Source: Phascolarctobacterium_A sp034086985
GTDB taxonomy: Bacteria > Bacillota > Negativicutes > Acidaminococcales > Acidaminococcaceae
Direction of reading: 5' to 3'
DNA: 64,000 nt
NCBI GenBank assembly: GCA_034086985.1
Contig: JAXDZG010000001.1
Coordinates: 1-64,000 of the forward strand
Shown here one piece after another: positions 18,401 through 28,446 of this stretch. The notes below the pieces were generated by a model that saw only the letters and a program-made list of their open reading frames with translations, did no database searches and was not told the origin of the DNA. The position numbers and the translations under genes were made by a program. Positions within the stretch are counted from its first letter, which is position 1. Each line of letters opens with the position of its first letter.

Positions 18401-19007
18401 AGAGTTTATGAATCAGCTACATCCTCTGGTTATGATGGCTGCCCAGTATAAGTCAAAAGAAGGTGAGTCTGAACTGGCCATCAAATGGGTTAGTGATGAG
18501 TTGCCTGCAGGTGATTATCCCTTTATTATTTACAATTGGACCTATAAAGGTGAGAAGAATGATGTCAAGCTTATGCCGGTTTGTAAAAATGAGTATATTA
18601 AACAGCATTTGACCGAAATATTGCAGTCTGGCAATAACTATCAGGCGCAAATGAGTGCTTTTACTGGTCAGTGGGATACTTTAGAGGACCTGCACTATGA
18701 TGAATGGTCAGCAGCAAAGGATAAATTTGTAGATAACGTTAAGGCTGATTGCAAGTACCGTTCGGAGCAAAAGGAACAGAATCTAAGAGCTAAGAAAGAA
18801 CGGCGGATTGCTCAATACGGTCATATAGCTGATGTTAATATTCAGAAGATGAATAAGGGTATATTTGAGGGCATTGATAATCAGATAGCCGATATACAAA
18901 GACATTTTAAGAAGGTAGCAAACTCAGCAGATATTACCTTCGAGCTTTTGACAAAAGGTGTTGTACATGTTGCCAATGAAAACCACGTGGCTGATGTAGT
19001 GTTTTAG
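15420..19007 (+). CDS. SNF2-type helicase with N-terminal HEPN-like domain
   Basis: About 1195 residues from ATG 15420. The first 150 residues end a helical region with QQVRNRWAHVST, matching the R-x4-H signature of HEPN/Swt1-like domains (R101, H106). Then come the SNF2/RapA-like motor motifs: Walker A DDVGVGKTIEAGL (about 288-300), DEAH at about 401, LTATPIQN, and motif VI as RIEQRIGRIDRRGQ. A long charged C-terminal region follows. It resembles the SNF2 helicases of DISARM and some BREX types, but I cannot assign it to DrmD or BrxHII. It overlaps the GHKL gene by 14 nt and is followed by its own terminator. Confidence 0.85.
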   Translation: MISTDIVSEITKYELILNGTLTKWLQKYLPAITKNWWHDLVLSSLTPIQRSNLEAKAAQDITGLDLASSLKVLLNNWFSLAGIVFLNKKYRNNAIEMQQVRNRWAHVSTSDINKKTILADLEVIKNLLESFDCPAKDLNALENLIMSIENDNGSIVVNPTLMDEVHAVEPVVVQNDDINVGSMVKLKSDPSKQGYVTAINGKKYMVFFGPEGVQPFYKEQLMNAAIVEVSKTITLDKLKLMLTAHQINNPGKSNLYSLNAARIDFVPYQFRPALKMIKSDEQRILIADDVGVGKTIEAGLILKELEARSEVKSVLVICPRALVVDHKWRNEMLRFDEDFAELDSASLRQIVANYDGVWPERFSKAIISYSSFNDTLLNGTDRYLGLTKLDPAPRFDLVIVDEAHHIRNKETLGYRGVEAFVKNAGAVVFLTATPIQNSSDDLYTLLELLRNDIINNKENYRMMAEPNRFITEMLAVVRKHEPGWQDRVKELYEKIMHTKYGYSVMQHNPRWDVINEAVNKEQITMEERVELINNIEELHTFAGIINRTRRRDIGSFCKRRTITVDTEFDEAQQALYDALMDFENKALRALHGNVNTRFMMCTIMRQASSCLYGLLPFIKDFMYRRIHEIEADGGFGFGEDGEPDMGAELLRKLAEEIKDLVKALPEDDPKFNKLYNEIIVPKMSLENNKVIIFSSFRHTLHYIRKKLEAQGIRVGQIDGSVEDEDRRIISQRFKSQKEEPDTIDVLLFTEVGCEGLDYQFCDTLVNYDMPWNPMRIEQRIGRIDRRGQLSEAVKIYNMITSGTIDATIYERCLLKIDIFENSIGDCGEILGKINKEITKIMYEQGLTEEERNQKLEKMAENDIIKIKEIRRLEADEKDLYGFDLSSYLMDKEVQDAENAWISGEHMIALVDAYLHEVLDNDGDKLPETFFAGKGDIKTLMLKREHKKKLLDILRENEPFNNTKALVGWENYLKSPNRSLSVTFDFNVAKDEPKVEFMNQLHPLVMMAAQYKSKEGESELAIKWVSDELPAGDYPFIIYNWTYKGEKNDVKLMPVCKNEYIKQHLTEILQSGNNYQAQMSAFTGQWDTLEDLHYDEWSAAKDKFVDNVKADCKYRSEQKEQNLRAKKERRIAQYGHIADVNIQKMNKGIFEGIDNQIADIQRHFKKVANSADITFELLTKGVVHVANENHVADVVF

Positions 19008-19022
19008 TTAAAAATTGATACT

Positions 19023-19054
19023 GAGGGTAGGATGGTTATGCCTACCCTCTTTTT
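19023..19054 (+). terminator. Terminator separating the GHKL-SNF2 pair from BREX
   Basis: GAGGGTAGG (19023-19031) and CCTACCCTC (19041-19049) with a T5 tail form a clean intrinsic terminator. It marks the upstream two genes as their own transcription unit. The 105 bp that follow must contain the brxA promoter, though no consensus one is evident. Confidence 0.9.
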
Positions 19055-19159
19055 ATGGATCAATAATGATAAAAAGGACTGATCTAGCAGGGAAAAGAGT
19101 TTTTGTGTAGAATTTTAATTGAGGATTGTTATGCCATTTTTTAAATGGAGGAGATTTTG

Positions 19160-19792
19160 ATGCAAAACCCGGAATTATTAAGATACAAAGAACAAAGTCC
19201 CTATGAAAAATCAGGGGCCCTGACTAGAGAACAGTACCTTTTTAATGAAACAAGAGTAGTTGGTGAGTTATATTTACAAGGTATGTCTGATGAAGAAATA
19301 ATTGAGAAAGTATATAATGAAAACTTATTTCGCTATCCCACGGAAAAAATGCTCCGCAATATAGCTAGAGTATGTTTGAAGCGTATCAATGCATTGGAGG
19401 ATGAACGGTTAATAAAAGCATTGGTTGAGAAGCCTGGTAGTATAGCAAAGCAGGTTTGCCTTTACGCTATGATGAAGCAAAATCGTCTTGTCAATGATTT
19501 CATGCTAAAGGTTATTGGCCATAAATTTATTGAGAGAGATTACGGTTTTAGCAAGCTTGTGGTTAGCAGTTTTTTGATTGACTTACAAGAACAGGATCCA
19601 TGGGTAGCATCATGGAGTCCAAGCACGATCAATAAAATTAGGCAGGTTATTGTTAAAACCTTAGTAGATAATGAATATTTGGATGATAATAAGTCCAGAC
19701 AGCTTAACACTATCACCATTAATAGTGTTTTGGAAGAAGTATTAAGGGAAAAGGATAAGGCCGCGTTGGCTGCTTTCAATTGCTTGTATTAA
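19160..19792 (+). CDS. brxA: BREX protein BrxA (DUF1819)
   Basis: 210 residues from ATG 19160, six bases after GGAGGAG; the in-frame ATG at 19145 lies within that ribosome site. The segment ALTREQYLFNETRVVGELYL and the all-helical make-up fit the DUF1819/BrxA family. BrxA is a small DNA-binding protein that opens BREX operons. It is followed after 12 nt by brxB. Assignment is by family resemblance plus perfect gene order. Confidence 0.85.
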   Translation: MQNPELLRYKEQSPYEKSGALTREQYLFNETRVVGELYLQGMSDEEIIEKVYNENLFRYPTEKMLRNIARVCLKRINALEDERLIKALVEKPGSIAKQVCLYAMMKQNRLVNDFMLKVIGHKFIERDYGFSKLVVSSFLIDLQEQDPWVASWSPSTINKIRQVIVKTLVDNEYLDDNKSRQLNTITINSVLEEVLREKDKAALAAFNCLY

Positions 19793-19804
19793 TGAGGTGG
19801 AATG

Positions 19805-20368
19805 ATGGCAACAAGGAACATTAAGGAACGATTGGACGAATTAGGGCAAAGGTTGGGTGCCGCGGATTTTCGAGCAGGCGAAGGCTTAATGAATGAAGCA
19901 AATATAAGAATATTTTCCTATGCTCCTGAAGAGGAGATGGCAGTTCGCCACTTTATTGATTTAGTTAATGATAATCCAGGCATATACAAAGGCGTAAAAG
20001 CTTTTAATCTTTTTGATGTATTTTTAGAAATATGTGATGAATATGCTTCGGTGAATGATATTATTGAAGAAGAAAACTACTCTGGGACTGAGGCAGTTTT
20101 AGAAGCTATTCAAGGCTTTGCTGATAATAAGGCTTTTGTACAAAAAATGCTTGATTTGGGAATGAATAATGCCGAAGTTGTAATACTTTATGGCATTGGT
20201 GAGGTTTATCCAATAGCTCGTTTACACTTGATTTTATCGGCAATTCAGCCTGTACGTTTACAGAAACCAATAGTTGTGTTATATCCAGGTGAATTTACAG
20301 GGGAGCAGGTAAGGCTATTTAACAAGTTGACGCCTAGTAGCTATTATAGAGCAACGGCCAATTTGTAA
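19805..20368 (+). CDS. brxB: BREX protein BrxB (DUF1788)
   Basis: 187 residues from ATG 19805 (an adjacent ATG at 19802 is too close to GAGGTGG). It contains the DUF1788 pattern FNLFDVFLEICDEY early on and a Rossmann-like end with PIVVLYPGEFTG. BrxB is an essential BREX component of unclear biochemical role, possibly a scaffold. The order BrxA-BrxB-BrxC is kept with gaps of about 20 nt. Confidence 0.87.
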   Translation: MATRNIKERLDELGQRLGAADFRAGEGLMNEANIRIFSYAPEEEMAVRHFIDLVNDNPGIYKGVKAFNLFDVFLEICDEYASVNDIIEEENYSGTEAVLEAIQGFADNKAFVQKMLDLGMNNAEVVILYGIGEVYPIARLHLILSAIQPVRLQKPIVVLYPGEFTGEQVRLFNKLTPSSYYRATANL

Positions 20369-20388
20369 TCGATGGAGGATGAGGAAAT

Positions 20389-23300
20389 ATGTTAATTAGG
20401 GACATGTTTGTCAAAGATATAAACCGTGAGATTAATGGCGTTATTCAGGTTGCCCAAGATACTGAAAGCGTAGTTTATCAAGAGGTTAGCGAATACGTCG
20501 TTACGAGTGAACTAAAGGAGCATTTTACTAAGTTTTTTAAGATGTATAACAGGGCCTTTATCGAGCCAACTAACGGTATAGGCGTATGGATTAGTGGCTT
20601 CTTTGGCAGTGGCAAATCCCACTTCCTAAAGATGCTCTCTTATATTTTGGAGAATAAACAAATTGGCAGTAGTAGAACTGTGGATATGTTTAGGGATAAG
20701 CTGGTTGATAGTCCGGAGCTGTTTAGCTTAATTGAAAAAGCCACAGCAAATAAGACAGAAGCTATTTTGTTTAATATTGATATTGAAGGCTCTGTAAACA
20801 AGAATAATACTGCCGTTTTGCGTGTTTTTGCCAAGATGTTTTATAATCATCTGGGCTTTTTTGGAGAAAACCTTAAGGTGGCCCGCTTTGAGTATTTTCT
20901 TAACGAAGACGGAAAAACTGAAGAGTTTAGGAAAGTCTTTAAAGCTAAAAGTGGTAAGGAATGGACTGTTGCACGTAAAGCCTTTGGGCTGCAGGGACGT
21001 TATATTATTCCAACTCTAATGGAAGTTTTTGGTATGGATGAAGAAGCTGCCAAAGCTTGGTTTAGGGATAAGGAAGAGTCTAATTTTAGTATCGCTGCTT
21101 TGGTTGAGGATATTAAGACATATATCGATAAAAAACCTGAGAACTTCCGCTTGCTTTTCATGATTGACGAAATGGGACAATATGCAGGTAGCGATACAGA
21201 TTATCTTTTGAATTTACAATCCTTAGTAGAAGCTATTGGTAGCACTTGTGGCAATCGCGTGTGGGTAATGTGCACTGGTCAGCAGGCCTTGGATAAAGTA
21301 ATCAAGCTGCGCAATGACGAATTCTCTCGTATTATTGCCCGCTTTAAAACCATCCTATCCTTGTCTTCTGCTTCTGCCGAGGAAGTAATTCAAAAACGTG
21401 TATTGGATAAGAATACCGATGCCAAAGAGGTACTTGTTGATGAGTATGGGCAAAAGGATGCGGTTTTGCGGAATTTATTTACTTTTACATCTGAGACCGT
21501 AGCTAATATGCGCGGTTATGATAATGAGGGTGAATTTGTAAACAATTATCCCTTTGTTCCCTATCAGTTCTTCTTATTACAAAGGGTATTTACTGAACTA
21601 AAGGAACGAGGTGTTATTGGTGCTTATCAGTCTGGAGCTGAGCGCTCTATGTTATCCGGTTTCAAGGAAGCAGCAGAAAAGATTCAGGGTGAGGATCACA
21701 CAAGATTAGCTCCCTTCTATCTTTTTTATGATACCATAAAAGATGCTATTGACAGCCCTACAAGAGAAATCATTAATAACTGCGCTAAAGCTGCTGCTAG
21801 TGGGCATGGCTTAGAACCGCAAGATACTGATGTTCTCAAAATGCTCTATTTGCTTCGTTATGTGAATAAAACAGTGCCTGCCAAAATAGACAATTTAATT
21901 GTCTTGATGGCCGATTGCATTGATGTGGATAAGAAAAAGCTACGTGAGGAATTAAATCACTCCTTGGATAGACTTTATAAGCAGAATTGTATAGATATTA
22001 ATGGTGATGTTTATTGCTTCTTGACCAATGAAGAAAAGGACATCAAGATAGAAATTGAAAACAATACTCATGTGGATGATAGCAAGGTCTTGAGTACTAT
22101 TGGTAAGATAATTTCCGATGTATATAAATCAACCAAGATAACCTGTGGCAAGCAGAATTTTGATTTTGATGTTAAGGTTGATGATGTTGCTGTTGGCAGA
22201 ACTGGTAGCAACATGGTTTTGCAGTACATTACCAATTTGTATGGTGTTAGCCCTGCCAATATGCTAAATTGTGATAACAAGGTTGTAGTGCATCTAGGCC
22301 AAACCAATTATTATGATTTAATCGAAAAAGCACTCAAGATTCGCACCTTCAAAAATAAAAATAATATCAACGACATGACCGAAACTATGCGAGTCATTGT
22401 TACCAATTATATGCTGCGTGCGGATAAGTATGAGGAAGAAGCTAGGGAAGCTCTGAAAAAGGCTATTGAAACCGCTGATCTTTATGTTTCTGGAGATTTG
22501 ACTAAAATTACAGGTGATATGAAGTTTAAGTTGGACCAATCCCTGCAAAAATTAGTTGGCTTTGTCTATAAAAATTATAGCTTGCTGGATTATCAACCAG
22601 ATACTGATGCTGATATAAGGGCTATAGCTTTAGGAACAAAAGGTACGGGCTTAGGTGCTGGCTTTGATACCAATAAAGAAGCTGCTGATGATATGCGTGG
22701 CTTTCTCAAAATGAGATACGACCTGAAGCAACCGGTTAGTGTTGCTGATTTGCAGACAAAATATCAGGCATTACCATATGGTTGGCGCGAGATTGATGTG
22801 GCTGCTGTGATTGCCCAGCTCATGTATGACCAAAAGGTAATGTTAAAATACAGTGGCGCTGTGATTGGTACGGACAAGTCCGGCCTGCCGGATATGTTAC
22901 GTCAAAAGCGCTATACCGGCAATGTTGCTATTGCTATCAAAATGTCCGCTTCTGAAACCATGCTGCGCAAGGTATATACATTCTTGTCATCGTTTTTGGG
23001 TAGAATGGATGTGCCCAATGATGAAGAAGGCTTGGTTAAGTATATTCAAGACCGCTTCACTGAGTTGCAAACAAGATATAAGGAGTATCAGGAGGAGTAT
23101 AAGAACACTAAATACACATATCCTGATAGGGAATTAGTACAAGACTCCATTAAGCTTGTGAATGGAATTCTCTCCAAGTCTAGTGATAATCTTGCTTTGC
23201 TGCAAGCTATAATAGATGCTCAGACTGATCTCAAGGACATGAAAGAGGATATGGAGGATGTGGAGAACTTCTTTAGTAACCAGATGCCCATATTCAACGA

Positions 23301-23964
23301 AGGTGTGGATGTATGGAATAAGCTGCAGAACGATGCTAAACAGTATTTGTATAACGATTCTATTGTAAAAGAAGCTTATGATAATCTATATTTATATACT
23401 AAAATTCCAACTAAAGGTGCATATGACTATTCCCAAATATCTAAGATCAAGGGCCTTATTGCGATTGTAACAGCTGCTCATACCAAATTGCTCGACGCTG
23501 AGAAAACGAGGCTTGTAAATTTGGTAAACAACTTTGAAATGGTATATGCTGATGAAGTAAAAAATTATCAAGCTGTTTGCTTGAGTAATCCAGATGTAAA
23601 AAAAGCTGTTGAACTAGAGGTAAAGAAAGTTACCGAGCGATTTGAGGAACAAAAGGGTTTAATTCTTAGAGCAACTAACCTTTGGGAACTTGCTGGTAAG
23701 GATGGCATGTTGGATAATAATACACAAACGTATATATGGAATTTACGAAAAGCTGCTACTCCTATCAGTAAACCAAATCCTCCTGTGGGGCCTGTACCGC
23801 CAACACCTCCTGTAAAGCCTGCTACTATTCGCAAAACAGTAAATAAGTACAGCGATATTCCCAAGGCAGTAATTAAGGACGAGCAGGATATAGATAAATT
23901 CTTAGTAGAGCTGAGAAAAGTTTTAGTGGATTTAAAGAATGGCTGTGATGAACTGATTATTTAA
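20389..23964 (+). CDS. brxC: BREX ATPase BrxC/PglY
   Basis: 1191 residues, the normal BrxC length. The P-loop WISGFFGSGKSHFLKML is at about residues 67-83. The Walker B-like LLFMIDEMGQY is near 265. The rest is mainly helical and coiled coil, with a proline-rich linker (PNPPVGPVPPTPP) near the C-terminus. BrxC is the large AAA+ ATPase of BREX and probably works with PglX and PglZ on DNA. GGAGGATGAGG is a strong ribosome site. Confidence 0.93.
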   Translation: MLIRDMFVKDINREINGVIQVAQDTESVVYQEVSEYVVTSELKEHFTKFFKMYNRAFIEPTNGIGVWISGFFGSGKSHFLKMLSYILENKQIGSSRTVDMFRDKLVDSPELFSLIEKATANKTEAILFNIDIEGSVNKNNTAVLRVFAKMFYNHLGFFGENLKVARFEYFLNEDGKTEEFRKVFKAKSGKEWTVARKAFGLQGRYIIPTLMEVFGMDEEAAKAWFRDKEESNFSIAALVEDIKTYIDKKPENFRLLFMIDEMGQYAGSDTDYLLNLQSLVEAIGSTCGNRVWVMCTGQQALDKVIKLRNDEFSRIIARFKTILSLSSASAEEVIQKRVLDKNTDAKEVLVDEYGQKDAVLRNLFTFTSETVANMRGYDNEGEFVNNYPFVPYQFFLLQRVFTELKERGVIGAYQSGAERSMLSGFKEAAEKIQGEDHTRLAPFYLFYDTIKDAIDSPTREIINNCAKAAASGHGLEPQDTDVLKMLYLLRYVNKTVPAKIDNLIVLMADCIDVDKKKLREELNHSLDRLYKQNCIDINGDVYCFLTNEEKDIKIEIENNTHVDDSKVLSTIGKIISDVYKSTKITCGKQNFDFDVKVDDVAVGRTGSNMVLQYITNLYGVSPANMLNCDNKVVVHLGQTNYYDLIEKALKIRTFKNKNNINDMTETMRVIVTNYMLRADKYEEEAREALKKAIETADLYVSGDLTKITGDMKFKLDQSLQKLVGFVYKNYSLLDYQPDTDADIRAIALGTKGTGLGAGFDTNKEAADDMRGFLKMRYDLKQPVSVADLQTKYQALPYGWREIDVAAVIAQLMYDQKVMLKYSGAVIGTDKSGLPDMLRQKRYTGNVAIAIKMSASETMLRKVYTFLSSFLGRMDVPNDEEGLVKYIQDRFTELQTRYKEYQEEYKNTKYTYPDRELVQDSIKLVNGILSKSSDNLALLQAIIDAQTDLKDMKEDMEDVENFFSNQMPIFNEGVDVWNKLQNDAKQYLYNDSIVKEAYDNLYLYTKIPTKGAYDYSQISKIKGLIAIVTAAHTKLLDAEKTRLVNLVNNFEMVYADEVKNYQAVCLSNPDVKKAVELEVKKVTERFEEQKGLILRATNLWELAGKDGMLDNNTQTYIWNLRKAATPISKPNPPVGPVPPTPPVKPATIRKTVNKYSDIPKAVIKDEQDIDKFLVELRKVLVDLKNGCDELII

Positions 23965-23985
23965 GAAGTCTAAAGGAAGATTATA

Positions 23986-25344
23986 ATGTCAGAAAACCAA
24001 AATATTGAATGGAAAAGAAAATGGGATAATGAATATCTAGGCTGGATTTGTGGTTTTGCTAATGCTCAAGGCGGCAAGCTATATATTGGCTGTGATGATA
24101 ATGGCAATGTTGTAGGCTTGCAGAACGCACGCAAATTATTGGAGGATATTCCCAATAAAATTAGAGATGCTATGGGGATTGTAGTAGAAGTTAACCTATT
24201 GGAAAAGGATGGCGAAAAGTACATTGAAATAGTTGTTCCTCCTTATCCTATTGGCATTTCTTGTAAGGGTGTTTACCATTATCGCAGTGGCAGTACCAAG
24301 CAGATTCTGTCAGGACCGGCACTAGAGACATTTTTGATGCGTAAGCGGGGTGTAACCTGGGATAATATGCCCTATCCTGCTTTTACGATAAAGGATGTTG
24401 ATGATGGTGTTGTTGATTATTTTAGAAAGCTGGCAGCGAAAAAGGGTCGGATAGACGAAGGCTTGCTAGAGGAACCTAAAGATGTATTACTAGAAAAGCT
24501 GCATTTGTTTAATGGGGATTATCTTACCAACGCTGCTATGCTTTTATTCAGCAAGGATCCTGAAAGATGGCAATTGGGCGCTTATGTAAAAATCGGCTTT
24601 TTTGAAACTAATGCTGACTTGCTGTATCAAGATGAGATACATGGTTCACTTTTAGAGCAGGTTGATAAAATAGTTGAACTTGTGTATTTGAAGTACATGA
24701 AAGCCAAAATTTATTATCAGGGTATGCAGCGCATCGAGCGTTATTTTGTTCCGGAAGCAGCTCTACGCGAGGCGCTTTTAAATGCTTTGTGCCATAAGAG
24801 ATATCAATCGGGCGTGCCTATACAGATTAGCGTTTATGAAGATAAGCTATATATTGCTAATTGCGGTTGTCTGCCTGAAAATTGGTCATTGGCAAATTTA
24901 ATGGATAAGCATGCTTCAGTACCTTTCAACCCTAATATTGCCCATGTTTTTTATCTTGCAGGTTTTATTGAAAGCTGGGGTCGAGGTATTGAAAAGATTT
25001 GTACGGCTTGTTCGCAAGATAGTGTGCCACTACCTCAATACGAAGTTAATCCCAGCGATATCATGATTAAGTTTACTGCACCAGATGATAGAGTAATCTC
25101 TTCTGTAACCAATAGTGTGACAGAAAAGGTAAAAGAAAAGGTAAAAGATAAATTGGATAATACGTCCCTTGAGTTACTAAAACTTATCATTGAGGATCCC
25201 GGATACAATTATTCTTATTTGTCTAAAAGATTAGGTATTAGCGTAAAAACAATATCTATTCGTTTTAAAAAGCTTCAACAAGCAGGAATAGTTGAACGAG
25301 TGGGCTCTGACCGCAAAGGGTACTGGAAGGTAATAGAAAGGTAA
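23986..25344 (+). CDS. AlbA/Schlafen-domain ATP-binding regulator
   Basis: 452 residues. The N-terminal Schlafen/AlbA_2 domain is seen as EWKRKWDNEYLGWICGFANA and GGKLYIGCDDNG. A C-terminal ATP-binding segment has ALREALLNALCHKRY and ESWGRGIEKI. The last 65 residues look like a winged helix (LSKRLGISVKTISIRFKKL). A repetitive linker TEKVKEKVKDKLD joins the last two. Such genes are seen inside BREX operons between brxC and pglX and are thought to regulate them or add a second defence layer. Confidence 0.8.
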   Translation: MSENQNIEWKRKWDNEYLGWICGFANAQGGKLYIGCDDNGNVVGLQNARKLLEDIPNKIRDAMGIVVEVNLLEKDGEKYIEIVVPPYPIGISCKGVYHYRSGSTKQILSGPALETFLMRKRGVTWDNMPYPAFTIKDVDDGVVDYFRKLAAKKGRIDEGLLEEPKDVLLEKLHLFNGDYLTNAAMLLFSKDPERWQLGAYVKIGFFETNADLLYQDEIHGSLLEQVDKIVELVYLKYMKAKIYYQGMQRIERYFVPEAALREALLNALCHKRYQSGVPIQISVYEDKLYIANCGCLPENWSLANLMDKHASVPFNPNIAHVFYLAGFIESWGRGIEKICTACSQDSVPLPQYEVNPSDIMIKFTAPDDRVISSVTNSVTEKVKEKVKDKLDNTSLELLKLIIEDPGYNYSYLSKRLGISVKTISIRFKKLQQAGIVERVGSDRKGYWKVIER

Positions 25345-25391
25345 AAGAAAAGGTAAAAGAAACCGAGGAAGGTAAAAGAAAAGGTAAAAGA
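25339..25391 (+). repeat. GGTAAAAGAAAA tandem repeats
   Basis: The unit GGTAAAAGAAAA, with slight variation, occurs four times around and after the stop codon of the AlbA-type gene. Two more copies lie inside the gene at 25128-25150, where they code for the KVKEKVK linker. A GTGACAGAAAA motif also precedes both clusters (25117 and 25415). The region may be slippage-prone. Confidence 0.7.
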
Positions 25392-25448
25392 TAATCTTTA
25401 AGGTTACAGATAAGGTGACAGAAAAAACGTGCAAAGAAGGTAGAACAC

Positions 25449-28391
25449 ATGGATAAAAACGCGATAAAAAAATTTGCTGTATGGGCCAGAAATGAGCTCA
25501 TAGAGCGTGTTAGCAAAAAAGCAATGGTATATGGGATTTCTGAAAACGAAGTGATTGATCCCAACGCAGATAGCGTCAATGGGATTGTCTTGACTGCTGC
25601 CCAAAAGAAGGAACGCCAGGCATTAATTGAGTTAGTTTTTGCCAAGGGCTATCAGCAGGTCATGGAAGAGGTAGCTTATACTTGGTTTAATCGCTTTTGT
25701 GCGCTGCGTTTCATGGAAGTTAATAATTATCTACCTTCTCTTGTGCGTGTTTTTACTAATAACAAGAATGAATTCCGTCCCCAGATTTTGACTGAGGCCT
25801 TTGAATTGGACATAGAAGGCTTGGACAAGGCTAAAATATACGAGCTTAAAGAAGCCAATGCTGATGAAGAGCTTTATAAGTATTTGCTGATTACCCAATG
25901 CAATGCCTTGAACAAAGAGCTGCCTAAGATGTTCCAAAAGATTGAGGATTATACAGAGCTTTTATTCCCCGATAATCTGTTGCGTGAGGGTAGCGTTGTG
26001 GAGCAAATGATTAAGCTCATTCCGGAAGATGACTGGAAGGACGCTGTACAGATCATCGGTTGGCTATATCAATACTATAATATCGAGCCCAAAAATGCGG
26101 TATTTGCAAACCTGAAAAAGAATATCAAGATTTCTAAGAAGGACATTCCGGCAGCAACCCAACTTTTTACACCGGATTGGATTGTACGCTACATGGTAGA
26201 AAACAGTCTTGGACGCATGTGGGTAGAAGGGCATCCTGACGATGAATTAAAGGCTGGCTGGAAGTATTACCTGGAAGAAGCGCAGCAGGAGCCAGAGGTT
26301 GAGCAGGAGCTTGTTAAAATCAGGGAGCAGTATGCCTCTTTGCAGGTGAGCGATATTAAGTGCATCGACCCTTGCATGGGCAGTGGTCATATTTTGGCCT
26401 ATATGTTTGATGTGCTCATGGAAATCTATAAGAAGGAAGGCTATCGGAACCGGGATGCTGTAAAAAATATAATTAATTGTAACCTTTATGGCCTTGATAT
26501 TGATGAGCGTGCTGCCCAATTGGCTTATTTTGCGGTGATGATGAAGGGACGTCAGTATGATGATCGTTTCCTAGAGCGTAACTATCAGCCACATGTGCAT
26601 GCTATTGTGGAGTCCAATGGCATTGATAGGGAATTGCTGACCTATTTTGGCGTAGAAATGGATGAGTTTAGTCGCGAGAATGCTAATAATCAATTAAATG
26701 GCCTATTGGATGCAATGCAGGATGCTTGCGAATACGGCTCCATTATAAATGTGCCAGAGTATGATTTTGACTTGCTTAAAGAGTATGTAGCAGAGTATGA
26801 CCCAGAGAGGAATCTTTTTGCCAGCAATGATTTAGGACCATTGCAGGAAAGATTGCAGGAACTCATTGCTGTGGGTGAAATCTTAGCTCGAAAGTATGAG
26901 GTTGTGGTTACTAATCCGCCTTATATGGGGGTCGGGGGCATGGGACCCAAGCTAGCAACATATGTGAAGAATAGATTTCCAAAAAGTAAAGTTGATTTAT
27001 TTGCTGTTTTCATCGAAGTATGCCACGCTATGAATACTATCAATGGCTACCAAGCAATGATAACTCAGCATTCTTGGATGTTTTTAACAAGTTTTGAAAA
27101 GCTAAGAGCTAAGATTCAAAGTATCAATATGGTAAATATGGCTCATTTAGGTGCAAGAGCTTTCGAAGAGATTGGAGGAGAAGTAGTCCAAACTACTAGT
27201 TTTGTTTGGCAAAATTCATATATAAAAGGATTTAAGGGAGAGTATTCTAGGCTAGTTGATGCAAATAGCCAACAGGAAAAGGAAAATCTGTTTTTGGCCA
27301 AAACGAGCATATTTGAGGCAAAACAAGATGATTTTAGTATTATTCCTGGGGTGCCGATTGCATATTGGGTAAGTAGAGATTTTATTAGTAACTTTGCAGA
27401 ACAACAGCTTGGACAACGTTATTTACCCAAATTTGGCATGTCGACAGGTGATGGTGAAAGGTTTATTAGGGCATGGTATGAGATTGGACTTGATAGCTTT
27501 GATTTCTGTTCTGGAAGTGTGGAAGAGGCTGAATTTATAAACAAAAGTTGGGTAGCTTTAGATAAAGGGGGCCCATTTAGAAAGTGGTATGGAAATAGAA
27601 CTAATGTAGTTTGGTGGAAAAACAATGGTATAGATATTAAGAATTGCAAGGGTTCTGCTGTTAGAAGTCCCTATTTATTTTTCAGACCCCATATTTCTTG
27701 GACATTGATTTGTAGTGCTAATTTTTCTGCAAGGTATTTTGCAAATGGTTTTGCATTAGATACTGCGTCAAATTGTATTTATTTCAAAGATAATCATAAT
27801 TTATCTGTTTTAGGGTTGTTAAACTCAAAAGTTGCTAAATCATATCTACAGATTTTGAATCCTACACTCAATTTTAGTTGCGGTGTTGTGGGACTAATAC
27901 CGCTACATGAATTAAAAGACATTTTTGTAGAAAAGTATGTAAACAAAAATGTCGAGATATCTAAAAATGATTGGGATGCGTTTGAGACCTCATGGGATTT
28001 CCAAAAACATCCATTGATGAATCATAGCGTGTCTCACGCTTTTGATTCAAATGAAGACAAAGATGCAAATAAGCCCAAACATTGGTTGTTGAAAAATGAT
28101 TACGAGTTTTACAAAGAGAGAGCTAATGGTCAGTTCGACCGGCTTAAAGCTAACGAAGAGGAGCTAAACCGTATTTTTATCGATATTTATGGCCTGCAGG
28201 ACGAGCTGACTCCGGATGTAGAGGATAAGGATGTAACTGTGCATCGCATCTACGACAGCAAGGAAGATGTGCCTGAGAGCATGAAGGGTAGCAGCTATGT
28301 GCTTACGAAGCAGGATGTGGTGAAGAGCTTGATTAGTTATGCTGTGGGCTGTATGTTTGGGCGCTATAGTGATCAGCCCCATGTCAAGTAG
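25449..28391 (+). pseudogene. pglX: BREX methyltransferase PglX, 5' part cut by an IS
   Basis: This ORF gives 980 residues, of which the first 973 are PglX and the last seven come from the IS end. The methylase core is intact: the SAM-binding segment IDPCMGSGHIL (D307-) and the catalytic NPPY (489-492). PglX methylates one strand of a 6-bp site to mark self DNA. The full family length is about 1200. The missing C-terminal 217 residues are found 1.8 kb downstream after the IS. Removing the IS and one TAG copy restores 1190 codons in frame. The protein is probably inactive or altered. No frameshift or stop was seen elsewhere, so the insertion looks recent. Confidence 0.93.
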
Positions 28392-28446
28392 ACATATTAA
28401 ATATGCAAAGTTTTTTCAAGACTTCGCTGAAAATGGACACTATTAA

